Assembly (NCBI GenBank): GCA_965153455.1
Contig: OZ234500.1
Location: 806,001-870,000 of the forward strand
DNA from: Sphagnum compactum
Lineage: Eukaryota > Bryophyta > Sphagnopsida > Sphagnales
Direction of reading: 5' to 3'
Length of the DNA stretch: 64,000 bases
Shown one piece after another: positions 49,043 through 64,000 of this stretch (positions within the stretch are counted from its first letter, which is position 1; each line of letters begins with the position of its first letter). Below the pieces are notes generated by a model, which saw only the letters and a program-made list of their open reading frames with translations, made no database searches and was not told where the DNA came from. The position numbers and the translations under genes are program-made.

Positions 49043-50321
49043 AGATATGATCCAAGGTTTGTGTCTAGGCTGGTGCTGCTTGCAATTTATATGTACAGTG
49101 ACTTCCTCTACTGAGACTGCAAACTTTACAATGAAATAAAGGAGCAGAAGTTCCAGCTCTGATGTTCATTGTATATTTGTGACACAGGAATGCATTCAGC
49201 AGGCGTGGGGCCAATATGGTACCATTGCTGTCTCATGGTTTTTGTTATGAGGACGTTGTTACTGGATATATCATGGAGTCTGATCCCATGTTTCTTTCCA
49301 AGGAGGAGCATTGGTGTTGAAGATGGATGGTGTGTTAGCACTGTAGCTCTGAATGAGAAATTTGCAGCTTATTTGTTTACAAATCAGGCTCTGAAATATG
49401 AGGCTCTTTCTAGTGAGTCCCTGCAGTGAGCTGCTTACTATCTTTGCATCATCCATGTAAAACTGGTAGCGATTGAGGTGATTTGGGAATTGTTTATATG
49501 TCTCTAAAGAGATACTGATGTACTGTCTCATTCTTAGTTCAGATTGGGTTCTCTAGTGTTGTGTCAAACTTTGTAAGTAAAGTGGATAACATACTCTTTG
49601 TGAGACACCCCATTCTCATGTTGGAGTTTAGGGTTTGAGATGACAATGGCAAAAGAGTATCAAGTATCATCAACATACATATAAAGTCGTAGCATCTCAT
49701 GATGTACCCATCTTGAGAATTCTCAAGATTGAAGAGAGTTGATATCTATTGACCATGTATCTGAGAGTCTTGCACAAACAGAGAAAAATCTCTCCATCCT
49801 TCCTCTTGAACCCAACAGTGCAAATCTGAAGCAAAAATCAAAACTGTGAACGAGCAAGATCTATAATGTGACAGTCAGAGGTACAGACATATCATGAATG
49901 GCTTGAGTGGGAACAATGAAGCTCCAGACACAAACTCCGCTCTTCTTCAACTGCACTATGAATCTGTGCTACTCCACACAATCACAAGATTGTTGAGTAA
50001 CACTCCAGGAGAATCCACCATCTTGATGCAACCCCTAATGCACCTGGACTCTATGAACAGAATGTAGCATGATATATATACATATATTACATAATACATG
50101 AATGCAAAATGTCTGCTAAATTAATGAATTTTAAAGGTAAACTGGTGGAGTTTCTCTTCTCCACTTTGCAACTATGAAGTCTATGACTGTATGTGAGACC
50201 AGGATGTTCACTGTGAATGTGAATTTCCTCTAAAGGCTCTATCCAATTTCAAAGAGTGAAGCTGTGCATGTTGGGGACTTGGGAACTTTTTGGCAAGTTG
50301 CCTAATCCTGAGTGAAAAAAA
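49043..50321. other. ALIX 3' region and convergent NYC1 3' end
   Basis: ALIX (+) and NYC1 (-) are convergent, with 1.28 kb between their stop codons. AATAAA at about 49134-49139 is a candidate polyadenylation signal for ALIX. The remainder shows no conserved coding segment and no RNA gene that I can recognise. Confidence 0.6.
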
Positions 50322-53300
50322 TCAGGTTCCTGGAGGGGTGCCACTGCCTGAAACACTTGAAAGGATGACATATGCACACAGGACAGAGGACGAGAAGAGA
50401 GAAACCCAAGCACCACTTGGTACGAGCTCCATAGCTGCAGTCACAGGAGATTTTTCACGGCCTTCTGCCCAGAGACGCAGTCGCTCAGCCTCGGCAGCAT
50501 ATACTGCTCGTCCCTGTGAAAGAAAACAGTGCACATTATTCAGTGGAACAGCGTATCAAGAGAAAAAACATAAAAATGAGTGACAGAGCTTTACGCCATG
50601 CAATATCCTCCAGCAGCGGTGTTCCAAGATTCCCTTGGACTAGCCATAATGGGGTAACATCTCATAACTTCCCTATGTACTCTCCAGGTGATCATGATAT
50701 GAGCATGATCCTAACCTCATAAGATCATAAAGAAAATGTCTCCAACAGGATGCTTATCAAGAACTGCTGGTCTTTCTTATGTGCAAGTACCATCGCTATA
50801 TATATGTTTCCCCACTTCCAAACTGAGGGACTACAATAATATGCCAGTGGCAAGCATTTCCCCTTCCAGAAAAAGACTCATGAATAGGATAATGAGTCAA
50901 GAATCACATACTTCCTCATCGAACCAGCGTCCGCGCCGAAACCATGCATTCACAAAGGCCAGCACAATTCGTGGAGGGGTAAGGTAGTTCACTGCTTTGC
51001 CAGTGCCTTTGACAGTCCGTAAATTTGGCACTAATGCTCTCGCAACAGTCTCAGGTTGCTCGCAGATGATATTGAACATCTTCTTGTTTTGCAGGGAAGC
51101 ACCACTGGAGTCACATTGAGTATTCTCTGTCAATACTGGAACAAAAAATATTGTACATTGCAAGCATCCATCCTCAAGTTTCTCCTAAGCTTATGCCATG
51201 ACAGGAAAAGTGAAGTCTGATCCTAGAGCTCCCATTTTTGGGAACCTAGTGTTGTGTTAGAAACACAACACTGTGAAGTGATGACCAGAAATCAGAAAAC
51301 TTTCTGTGAGTGCGTCAGGTTGTCTACTTATGTCTTGATAGATGATCACGTACCTGAGAAGTAGTTCAGTGAGCACCATGCCTGGGGATGCAGTGTGGAT
51401 GCCAACACGAGAACCCTTGCACTCTTGCAAAAGGGATCCAGACAACTGTCTCAGGCCACATTTTGTTGCTCCGTAACTGGCACATATATCTATGTCAATT
51501 CATTGTGGACAAAATGATTCCATGAAACTTCAGTGGCAAACATCTGAATCCTCCAATGCATCAGAAGAATACAACAGCTGCTGACATGAAATGGAAAGTA
51601 ATTGACAAAAGTACTACCAAAAAATGTTGACCAGAATTGATCAGCTATTAAGGAATAGCTACCTACCTCTCTAAGAAGAAATCCAGAAACAAAAAGCTGG
51701 AGGACAATTCAAAAGATACTTACGCTGCAGTCAGAGGAGTACTTGCACCACCAGAACCAGCCCCATCCATGTTGAAAATATGCCCTCCTTTAGGTTGTTT
51801 CTTCATAACACGAATAGCTTCACGGGTGCAGATTAAAGATCCAGTCAAATTTGTGGACACAATCTGTAGGCAAACAATCAATTCACAGCACCACTAGTCA
51901 GACCTCAATCAATCAGTGATCTACCTTACATCTGTCCAAAGCAAGGATCTGCCAAAGAATTAAGTATTGTTTAGCAGCAAAGACATTGCTGGAAATACAA
52001 CAAGCTCTCACTTCATATGACAAATGCTTCTTAAGGATGTAGCAGAATTCTTACTTGAGAGATTTCTTCATCTGAGAATTCCACTAATGGCCTGAAGCCC
52101 TTATTCATACCTGCATTGTTGATCTGTTACACATCACCATGTCTACTTTGTCACATGCACCAGTCTAGCTTCAGCAGCTATAAGTATGTTGTTCCAATGA
52201 GACTAGCAAAGCCACCAATAAATATATTCAAATGAGCATGGAAATTTTAGCTTACCCAAATGTCAATTGTTCCCAGCTCTTTCACAGCAAAATCTGCCAG
52301 TGCTTGCACCTCCTTACTCTTGGCAACATCACAAGGTATACCAACCACCTTTGACCCTCTTTGTTTTGCTTTTAAAATTTTTGATACCATTGCTTCAGAG
52401 TCTGCAGCCATGAGTAGGTTATCATATTTCTCTTGAACCTCTTGTTGGAGCTCCCTGACTGTGTCTCTTACTGACTCAGGGCTGTTTCGTCCAGGAAGAA
52501 ATCAAGAAACACAAAGCTGAGTAAGAACTTGCTCAAAGCTCCACAAACATGTGTTCAAATCAACTATGGAAATGACCGTTTTTTAGTTGAGCCTCCATAG
52601 TAGAAAGAGAAGTTGAATAACTGAGTGAAAAATAAAGTGGTAACTGAGAAGAGGAAAAAGTATGTCGAGAATTTTGACTTTGACCTACCTACGAGAAGCT
52701 ATAATGACATTGTCTCCAGCACACAGAAACTCACGAGCAAGTGCCTTGCCCAGGCCACGGGTGCTGTTGAAGCTCAGCAAGCAAAAAATCTAATCAGTAA
52801 AGAGAATGTACTGCAGATTTACCCAGCAACCTTCTCATTCTTGAATACTCCAGTTGCACATGCACAAGAAACCTCACATAGACATATCTGCAAGTTGATG
52901 CAATGAAAGGAGACACAGCATCACTGAGGAGGTGATGGTCCAGAGTCAGACTCAACATATAAGATTTGCAGCTGAGGTTAGGAACTGCTGATTACCTTCC
53001 AGTGATGACAACATTGCGGCAACCTGATCTGGCATGGCTGTCCAAAACCTGACCAGCACCAATCATGGAACCCACAACAATTCCAGCAAGCCAACTGAAC
53101 CACAGTACACCTTCCTGATGTGATTCACCTCCTGCCAAGTTCATTCAATAAATACCCTGGCAAGACATTATGCCAAATTCTTTTTGGGCATAAGCAGAGC
53201 AATCTGTGCAACACAAGCTGGTTTTTGCTATGCTTGATGTCGGAATACCAAGTTCCATAACTGAATTTCTCCCACAAAAGGAATGTTGAGGTGATATAAA

Positions 53301-54926
53301 GCCATGCCATAAATACAAGGTGGTCACAACAGCATGCACACAAAGCTCCTCAAAGAAGAACACATATTGCAAAGTATTCAGCCAATGACAGGGAGTCAGT
53401 GTTAATGCCCATGTTGCAAGCAGATGTGGGACTTAACATATGTAGGCAAATCATGCAGCAAGCACATCAGCAAATCTGGCTATGAATGAGGAATAGATTG
53501 ACACATTCCAAGTTCTTAAGGTAAGAGTTGAGCACCACCAGCAAAAGAGCTCTGCAAAATCAATGTCAGTGGTAGGTTAAAACCTTTGGCAAGGGTGTGA
53601 AGGGTGAAGGAGATGATATATCATACTGCCTTTTTCCTGGAAAACACTAGTACCATGCTTCTTCTAACTTCTCTGACACCGGACAAAAGATACCATAATC
53701 CACACTTACCAGACAGCTGAAAGCCAGTTGCAAGAATGGCTCCTGTTGCTGTCATGATGAACATGTACTTTCCAAGCTCCTTTGAAAACTGTCAAATACC
53801 CATTTCACAGAGAAGAGAAGAACAAGCAGACAATAAGCTTGAAGTCTGACAAAGCTCAAGGACAAGGATTGCACAAAGGAATGTTACTACTCTCCTACAC
53901 CAGCAGAACATTTGCTTATCATCAAACCTATTGTACACAACTGCAGCAGACACACAAAGTGCATCCTGTGGCCTGCAGCAGTATAGAAGTAGGCATGCAA
54001 TTGTGGATCTCAATTGCTTTGCCCTGACATATATGTAAGAGCTCGAGCAGCAGCATGCACTAAGTATGTCCAACAAGAGAGAAGATGCGACAAGTCGACT
54101 GAAGCTCCTGCAAGAGAAATCAGAAATTGCGTATACATACCGCCATGAAGTCTTCCTCAGCCCTATGAAGTCCATCCACGACTCTCCTCCTTAATGGCTC
54201 AGTGGCTGAAGGACTACTACCGTCGAGCAAGCGGAGAGGATTCCACCGAAGCTTTCGCTGCCTCCTCTTCGATTCTGCACCCGTTTTCTTTTGAGGAACG
54301 CCACTCAGGAATCGGACAAAGGAGCTCACGAGCTTCCTAAACGACTTGTCAGGACTACTGTCAGCAAGGTTTACAAGCTTCTCTTGGTCTGCAAATTCTG
54401 GAAAGCTTTCTAACGGAGAGACGTCAACTTCATCGAGCTCCAGTAAAGAAGCAGGAGTTTGCACATCCAGCAAGTTCTCTAGAAGTTTGTTCGTCTGAAC
54501 AAAAGGATGCGCAAGAAGCTGCTCTTCTTCTGTTTGTGATTCAGCATCTCTTCTTTCTTCTTCACCTTCGTTCGTCTCATCTTGCGCCAAACTCCTGATC
54601 CGTGTCTCCGTCTTGACCGCGCGTGAATACTTCCGCTTGAAACCACTATTTCCTCTCTGAAACAAATTTCTCGTCGACAAGTATCGCGGGGGGGACATCA
54701 TCACAGATCTGTATGTCGAGGAAGAAGCTTGCAACCTACAACACTCGAATTCCTGCTTCCTAAGCACAGGACGACTCCAGAAGACTTTCTGACGATGATG
54801 CCTTCGCAGTTTCCTAATTCCACTACTACCGGGCAAAGCTTGCACCAAAGACAGAGCAGGACGATCATCGCCATGGCCATGGATCACCTGCAAGCTTCCT
54901 ATTACTACATTCTGCAAACTAGCCAT
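50322..54926 (-). CDS. NYC1: Chlorophyll b reductase NYC1
   Basis: Predicted 672 residues from 10 exons (minus strand, in order): 54926-54141, 53788-53710, 53131-52996, 52763-52689, 52481-52256, 52123-52055, 51863-51724, 51476-51354, 51104-50912, 50513-50322. The enzyme reduces chlorophyll b to 7-hydroxymethyl chlorophyll a in thylakoids, the first step of chlorophyll b and light-harvesting complex breakdown. Exon 1 (262 residues) holds a basic plastid transit region and a long acidic stretch. Two membrane segments follow (about 268-287 and 297-318). The SDR core shows TGSTRGLG (about 332-339), NNAG (about 436-439) and catalytic YGATK (about 505-509). Further NYC1 signatures are HTASPGMVLTELLL, AVNYLTPPRIVLAF and RRGRWFDEE, with a C-terminal hydrophobic segment. 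It is much longer than Arabidopsis NYC1 (about 500 residues), almost wholly through exon 1. The membrane segments favour NYC1 over its paralogue NOL. Confidence 0.95.
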
Positions 54927-57276
54927 CTCTTTTATCTATCTATCTAGCTACACACGAAAAAAAACACACTTCCTGCAAAACTCTCACACAAAATACACTA
55001 CAAACTCTCTCGCTTCCCCCGTCCAGTTGCAAATCCGAATTCACGGAGCCGAATTCCAGCAACGAAATCCGACTAGTCCGTGAACAAAAGCATCAAGAAC
55101 TGGAAGGAGGCAGTAGAGAAAGACAGTAGTGAACCTGAGAAGAGTCACACCATTGCCACCTCTTCCAAACTGACACACTTCCTGCAAAAGGCCGCAGGAA
55201 CATTCACGCTAGCCAGCACTGGAGATGATCAAATTGCGATCAGAATAGCACGCAATCTCTTCGATGGCTGCTCGGTCAGAACTGTGAGAGACACGAAAGC
55301 GATGATGCGTTCGGCAAGAGAGAAGAACAACGATCGCACGCAAGCTTTTCGATTGTCGTCGAGTCCTTGGTCAGAAACGAGAGCCGCGAAAACTATGTAT
55401 TCACCAAAAGAACAGTAGCGTGGAGGCGGTACCAAAGCGATGATGGAGTGCAGTACACAGTAACAGGGAGGGATGCACGCATGCACGCGCCCAGTTTTTA
55501 GGTGGCGTGCTTGAGGCAGCACCGCATACGACTTTTGTCAAGATTGCTTAACAGATTCTCTCACTGCCAGCCAGATTCTTCTTCTGTTTCTTTTCCATTA
55601 GATCACTGATTGTACTTAGTGCGCTTGTGAGATCGTAATCTCTGCTACAATTCACACATTGCGTACGAAATCAGAACACCAAACACATGGCTCAGCTGAT
55701 TGGTTTATGCTGATCGAGAGAGAGAGAGAGAAATGAGTGGCACAAACCCTAACAGACTTGGGGCTTCCAGAGAGAGAAAGAGATATTCATAAGACAAAAA
55801 AGCAATCACACCAGGAACCTTTTGTGGCAGATACAAAAATGCACAAGCCAAAAAGCCAAAAGATCTGGAAAAAACTTTGAGAAAGGCGCATGCATGCATG
55901 ATGGTGTTGAGCACCAGAAAACACAGCAACCCAAAAACTGGCAACAGAAAAACTTGCAACACTTTTGGATTTTTCTGAAAGAGTAATAAATGTGCAACAA
56001 TGCAAAAAGGTGTTGGGTTTTTTTTTGTTAAGAGCTTGCAATTGCCAAAAGCTTACACAATCATTTTGTTGCCTTCTGAGCATCATGAACATGGGGGGTT
56101 GGAGAGAGATAACTAATGGCTATGGAGAAACATGCCTAGTCATCATGGATCATGATATTCATGCTGTGTGTCTCCCCAATCTTTTGCTAAAGGATTTGGT
56201 TTGCAGAGTGGATGGATTTCCAAACCATCATCATCGTGAGACTCTTGCGATGCTCTGACCAATCACCCTCATCCAGGCCAGAAGAATCACAACCCTATGA
56301 ACTAAATGGAAGAGAAAAAGAACTGGCCTTGAATACAGGACTTGGTTTGCAGAGTGGATTTCCAAATCATCATCATCACAGGAGTTTTGTGATGCTGTGA
56401 CAAATCACACTCATCACAAGAAGAAGAATCACAAACATGGAGAACTAAATGGAAGGGAAAAGAACTGTCCTTGAATACAGTCTTTCTTCGATAGCGCCTT
56501 GGGTGATAAGCAAGTGAACAAATGCCACCACCCAAATGGCTGTAGAGGAGAATCACAGTGCTAGCAACTTTTGAGTTTCTTTCTTTTGGTATCATCACAA
56601 GCTCCTCAATTCCAAGAGCAAAACCTCCAAATTGTCATAGGCCTTCAATTTGAGCAGAGATTCAATCATGTAAAAAGCAAGCCCTGCCATCTGCTCCTCC
56701 ACACCCATAATTTGTGCTGCTACAAATGATCAATTCTTCAAGTAATTGTGGATTGGTCCATAAGTGACCTGCATAGTGAAACACCGACACAGATCATGGC
56801 TTCTCGTCAGATATAAAGGTTGATGTTCAACACAGAAACTGCAGTGTGAAGTGCCGTCAAATGGAGGTTCCCATACACACATAACACTGATCCCATCTCC
56901 AGGGGGGTCATCTGCTCAGGAAGACTCTCAAGATCTGCTTGAAATTTCAAATGCTGCCAATCCACAGTTTGAATGTTGCTCAAACCCTCTCATGAATAAT
57001 ACTCTGGAGAAAGAACCTTAAGCAATGTGCAATGACATGCTAACAAAAACACTGACCTTATGGCTTGGAGTCCAGGACATGCCAGGCCTCAGAATGCAAG
57101 GTCAGCTGAGAATAGAGAATTCTTTGAATGCCAGGAGTTCAAAAACATGCATAAATGCATACAAGGAGATCAGTGAGAAGAAGAGCTGAATACAGAAAGA
57201 CTCACCTGTTGAACAGTATGATTTAAGCACAAATGCTCTTCACCATATACATTGCATTACTTGAACTACAAGCCAT
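54927..57276. other. NYC1 upstream / COX19 downstream region
   Basis: This holds the NYC1 promoter and leader (minus strand) and the COX19 3' end. I see short GAGA runs (55719-55731), alternating GCATGCA/CACGCA stretches near 55471-55491 and 55889-55900, and a 146-bp tandem duplication at 56196. Open frames on both strands are short and unrecognised. Confidence 0.6.
56196..56480. repeat. 146-bp tandem duplication
   Basis: TTGGTTTGCAGAGTGGAT starts two adjacent copies at 56196 and 56342. The order of motifs (TTTCCAAA, CATCATCATC, GATGCT, GAACTAAATGGAAG, CTTGAATACAG) is kept through about 56480. Divergence is modest. It lies 1.3-1.5 kb upstream of NYC1. Confidence 0.85.
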
Positions 57277-58009
57277 TCATGAGGATTTTGCAGCAGCACG
57301 TTTTGGTAGACCAGAAATGAAACCTGCTCGTCCATCATGCTGCGATGACTGCTTGAGAGTACCAGCATTGGGAACACTTTCTGTGTCTTCTTGCTGTGAA
57401 TGCTTCAGAGTACCAGAGATGGAAACACTGCCTTGTCCATCCTGCTGTGACAATTGCTTGAGAGATGGAGCTTCCAATCCTTCAACTTTGTTTTGCCCAG
57501 TGCTGCCGCCTTCCTTGAAGAACCCTAGTTCTGTCAAATCCTGCCTCACCATCAAATTCCTGCGGTCACCAGAGGAACTCCAGCTCTTTGAGAACTTCCA
57601 AACTGGTGTCTGCACAACACAACCATTGCGAGACAAAACTTTCAAGGATGATTGATTGATACCTTTCCATACGACACTCCAAATAGTCCTTGGAAAACTT
57701 GCGGCATTTCTCCGATTCGTATTTGTTGGCCTTCAAGCACTCCATGTACGCTTTCATTGCCTGAAACATACAAGAATTCCGCACTATCGCCTTCTCAGCT
57801 ACCGATATCTTTTCTCCAAGAAAAACTCCAAAACCTAAATGGATTCCAAAAGGATTGAAAGCAAAATTGACAAGAAAACAAATCATAACTTTCTTCACAG
57901 TAAGCTACAAAACCTTGAACTTCGCTTGAACCAACATCAGAGCGCCCCAGCCTCGCTACAGCGTTGATAAAAAAATGATTGCGAGAAAGAGGGATCACAG
58001 TGGGGAGAC

Positions 58010-58062
<53 letters not shown>

Positions 58063-58167
58063 ACGTACTGGTTTGCATTCTTCGAGATGGTCCAAGGGGA
58101 AGACTCCTTTCTCCGGAGGTATAGGCTGCAGGCCACGGCCTCCTCCGAAAGCTCCTCCTGCAGCCAT
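57277..58167 (-). CDS. COX19: Cytochrome c oxidase assembly protein COX19 with extended tail
   Basis: Predicted 159 residues from 3 exons (minus strand): 58167-58069, 57760-57663, 57559-57277. COX19 is a small soluble protein of the mitochondrial intermembrane space that helps copper delivery and cytochrome oxidase assembly. The twin CX9C motif is intact: Cys31/Cys41 and Cys52/Cys62. The family signatures PPEKGVFPLDHL and ELGFF (about 76-80) are present. Known homologues are about 100 residues and end soon after ELGF. Here residues 81-159 add a lineage-specific tail with three 17-18-residue repeats (starting SLK at 98, TLK at 116 and TLK at 133). The same exon encodes the conserved end and the tail without a stop. 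Intron 1 holds a long GA microsatellite. It is divergently paired with RIO2, 381 bases between start codons. Confidence 0.92.
58015..58061. repeat. GA microsatellite in COX19 intron 1
   Basis: About 23 GA units on the plus strand, reading CT in the sense of COX19, lie a few bases downstream of the 5' splice site of intron 1. The run keeps frames open on both strands, but those frames are not coding. Confidence 0.97.
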
Positions 58168-58548
58168 GGCGGTTCTTGACGTTCTTCCTGTGATGCACGA
58201 GGGGATTTTGGTGCTTTTCAAATCCTTCAGGAGAGATCCTTCGATGTGTGTGCTCCATAGCCCACGCATCTGCTGCTGGTGATCTTCCTAGTGGGTGTCT
58301 TGCCCGACCTAACCCTAACCCTAACCCTAGCAATCCTCCTCTCTGCGAGCACTAGTCCTCAACAGGGATCTTTGCGGTTGCGAGCTTGGGGGTTGGGGTT
58401 TTGGTGCTGATTGTGGTGCTTTTAGTGGATTCTGTCGTAGTGCACTAGGATTCGAGCTCTCAAGCATTGCAGAGAGGTTTCGCTCGGGCTGTTGTGCTGA
58501 AGAAAGAAAAGGATCTCACCAAGGAATAGGGATCAAGAGCTGATCAAG
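58168..58548. promoter_or_regulatory. Bidirectional COX19/RIO2 promoter with telomere-like repeat
   Basis: Only 381 bases separate the two divergent start codons. The region holds CCTAACCCTAACCCTAACCC at 58308-58327, three units of CCCTAA. Telo-boxes (AAACCCTAA and related forms) are known in promoters of plant ribosome-biogenesis and translation genes, and RIO2 is a 40S maturation factor, so the match in context is suggestive. The unit here is a hexamer rather than the plant telomere heptamer. No convincing TATA box was seen for either gene. Confidence 0.55.
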
Positions 58549-62524
<3,976 letters not shown>

Positions 62525-63143
62525 AACTTTTCTGACAGAAAAATGTATGGACAAAATTAGCAACAAGCTGTAGGGATATAGCAGGATGGTCAAGGTTTGA
62601 GTTGCTTCTGGTGCTTGTTTTAAAAACCTTACTAGTTGGCAACCAAACAGCTGAATGCAGACCATTCGAAAGCCTCGGATTAAGAGAAACATGAGTATGA
62701 TGTTTTTCACCAGGTGAAGCAGCTGTTTACAGTCATGGATCAGGTGTAATGCCAAATGCACACTGACATGTGAAAATATGATTCTCATGTTTTAAAGCAA
62801 AATAGTCCTCCAGTTAGTTTTGTCATTCAGGGTGATGATTTGCATTCGTGTTTGTCTTTCCAACAAATTTTGCAGCAGGCTGTTGCCCCTGCTCCTCCAT
62901 TCTTGAACATAGGCAGCTAATAAGTGAAGAAACTGTTTTCTTGTAACAGAGAAATCCTTCCAATTGTGAAACTAACTCTGATTCTTAAAGAGTGTTTTTT
63001 TGTTGATGACAAGGTTTGATTCTGTTATGGATCCAGATAGAGGAATCATGACTGGAGATGGATTGATGATGATCTTGGTCTGCTTCAGATTGTCTGCCCA
63101 ATTTTTTGCAGGTTCTCTCAAGGACAAAGAAGTGCTTCCGGTT
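62525..63143. other. Convergent 3' regions of RIO2 and ankyrin gene
   Basis: RIO2 (+) and the ankyrin gene (-) end 619 bases apart and probably have facing 3' UTRs. Open frames here are short and show no family resemblance. No RNA gene is apparent. Confidence 0.6.
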
Positions 63144-64000
63144 TCAATGACGAATTGCAATTGCAGGTAGAATTCTATCCATAAAATGGATTCGAGCAAT
63201 GTGATGGACTCTATGTCGAGCAGATCTGAAGAGACCTCTGAAATCAGCATACCAAAACAGAAGGGTGAGAAAGCAATCCAGTGAGAAAGGAACCATCAGA
63301 AAAAGAAAGCCATCGAAAGTTGCAGCTTCAGTTCCAGCTTCAGCACGGAAGAATGCTAAGGTGAGACAGTGCAGTGGAATGGCAGTGCTGACAACAAGCC
63401 AGGAGAGAATCGCATTGCGGTATAGGTGTGCCCTTGCTGTGAGGATGTCTGAATGGCTGCTCATACGTAAGCAGATCGATACTACTAAGATCAGGTCTGT
63501 AATCATTGCCACTGTTGCAAATTTGAAGGCTAGACCATTGTAGAAAGATATGATCAGTGGAAGATTTGTGGACAAATCTTCAACTGTTGATGTAGTTGTA
63601 GCATCCGTAGGTGCAAGTGCTGATGGGTATTTGCTGATAAAGGTGTGATCTGCTGCAGAATTGTTGCAGAAGCTATTGGCCAGCAGAGGTTGTTGCAAGC
63701 GCACCCCATATGTGTGAGTCACAATGAGTGTGACAACCAGAAGTATTGTGACAACAGCAGTCAAAAACCCATTGGAAAATCTTTGCAGATATTCCTCTAC
63801 CTCAGGTCTTTCCAACAAGAGCTTATGGATCCCGAGCTTGACATGATCATCAGAGTTCAATCCTAGTGTGTAATCAAGAGGCATCATGCCAAATTTGTCG
63901 AGTGTTGCAGCTCGGACGCACCAACTGTCTTCAAGACATAGAGCTTTCACCACAGCAATCTGGCCATTCTGCACAGCTCTGTGAAGAGGTGTTGAATGCA
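63144..64000 (-). CDS. Ankyrin-repeat protein with four membrane segments (partial, 5' end outside window)
   Basis: The frame is open from the right window edge to a stop at 63144-63146, giving about 285 C-terminal residues. It begins inside an ankyrin repeat (TPLHRAVQNGQIAVVKAL), followed by MMPLDYT, another repeat-like element. Four hydrophobic segments follow: GFLTAVVTILLVVTLIV, a second around FATVAMITDLILVV, a third around AILSWLVVSTAIPLHCLTL, and a fourth around LMVPFSLDCFLTLLFWYA. Ankyrin repeats followed by about four C-terminal membrane helices is the layout of plant ACD6/ITN1-type (PGG-domain) proteins, some involved in salt, defence and ABA responses. I do not see a clear PGG motif, so the exact subgroup is open. 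The gene continues beyond 64000. Confidence 0.8.
   Translation of the reverse strand, partial: HSTPLHRAVQNGQIAVVKALCLEDSWCVRAATLDKFGMMPLDYTLGLNSDDHVKLGIHKLLLERPEVEEYLQRFSNGFLTAVVTILLVVTLIVTHTYGVRLQQPLLANSFCNNSAADHTFISKYPSALAPTDATTTSTVEDLSTNLPLIISFYNGLAFKFATVAMITDLILVVSICLRMSSHSDILTARAHLYRNAILSWLVVSTAIPLHCLTLAFFRAEAGTEAATFDGFLFLMVPFSLDCFLTLLFWYADFRGLFRSARHRVHHIARIHFMDRILPAIAIRH

Noticed and set aside
48576-49139. A 187-codon plus-strand frame overlapping the ALIX 3' end.
   Set aside because: It is the +1 reading of the Pro/Gln-rich ALIX tail and has no independent support.
57937-58333. Minus-strand frames with long Leu-Ser runs near COX19.
   Set aside because: They result from translating the GA/CT microsatellite in intron 1. 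The real COX19 exon 1 ends at 58069.

Overview
The window is nuclear DNA from a land plant. Seven conserved protein-coding genes lie in AT-rich, gene-poor DNA. Five of them have many short GT-AG introns. Their products are plant-specific or plant-type: a GT77 arabinosyltransferase, a chlorophyll b reductase with a plastid-type N-terminus, and a plant NTMC2 type 6 SMP/C2 protein. Plant telomere-like TTTAGGG motifs occur near genes. Short introns, divergent N- and C-termini and a BED/hAT transposon relic with a DUF659-like core suggest a bryophyte, perhaps a moss. That placement is inference from memory of such families, not shown by the sequence alone.

Layout. 1-13.9 kb is AT-rich with no recognisable gene; it holds low-complexity tracts, a foldback repeat (7.34-7.45 kb) and two tRNA-like (SINE-type) relics near 6.4-6.7 kb. 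A 51-bp tandem repeat (13.98-14.24 kb) and a GC-richer dispersed repeat precede gene 1, an XEG113-type arabinosyltransferase (+, 15101-20622, 13 exons). 20.6-32.2 kb is again gene-poor: a GGGAAC array phased at about 11 bp, a perfect 17-bp inverted repeat, SINE-like relics and a decayed BED/hAT transposon (27.5-31.1 kb) split by a nested insertion of about 1.5 kb. Gene 2 (+, 33491-38421, 11 exons) encodes a membrane-anchored SMP-C2 protein. 38.4-45.2 kb is AT-rich filler. Gene 3 (+, 46415-49042) is an intronless ALIX/BRO1-domain gene behind a triple 150-bp tandem repeat. Gene 4 (-, 54926-50322, 10 exons) is chlorophyll b reductase NYC1. Gene 5 (-, 58167-57277, 3 exons) is COX19, and it shares a 381-bp divergent promoter with gene 6 (+, 58549-62524, 12 exons), the RIO2 atypical kinase. 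Gene 7 (-, from beyond the window end to 63144) is an ankyrin-repeat protein with four membrane segments, convergent with RIO2.

The genes are ordinary housekeeping or plant genes with no operon-like functional link: cell-wall glycoprotein arabinosylation, ER contact-site lipid transfer, endosomal sorting, chlorophyll b breakdown, cytochrome oxidase assembly and 40S ribosome maturation. I joined all exons by hand. Every coding total is divisible by three and conserved motifs continue across every junction, apart from one doubtful spot between exons 3 and 4 of the SMP-C2 gene.

I found no clear new multi-gene system. The points most worth a second look are the lineage-specific repeat tail on COX19, a NAGNAG splice acceptor whose alternative form makes a stop codon, a GC-AG intron, the GGGAAC and 51-bp arrays, a cluster of heat-shock-element-like palindromes, and the nested transposon.
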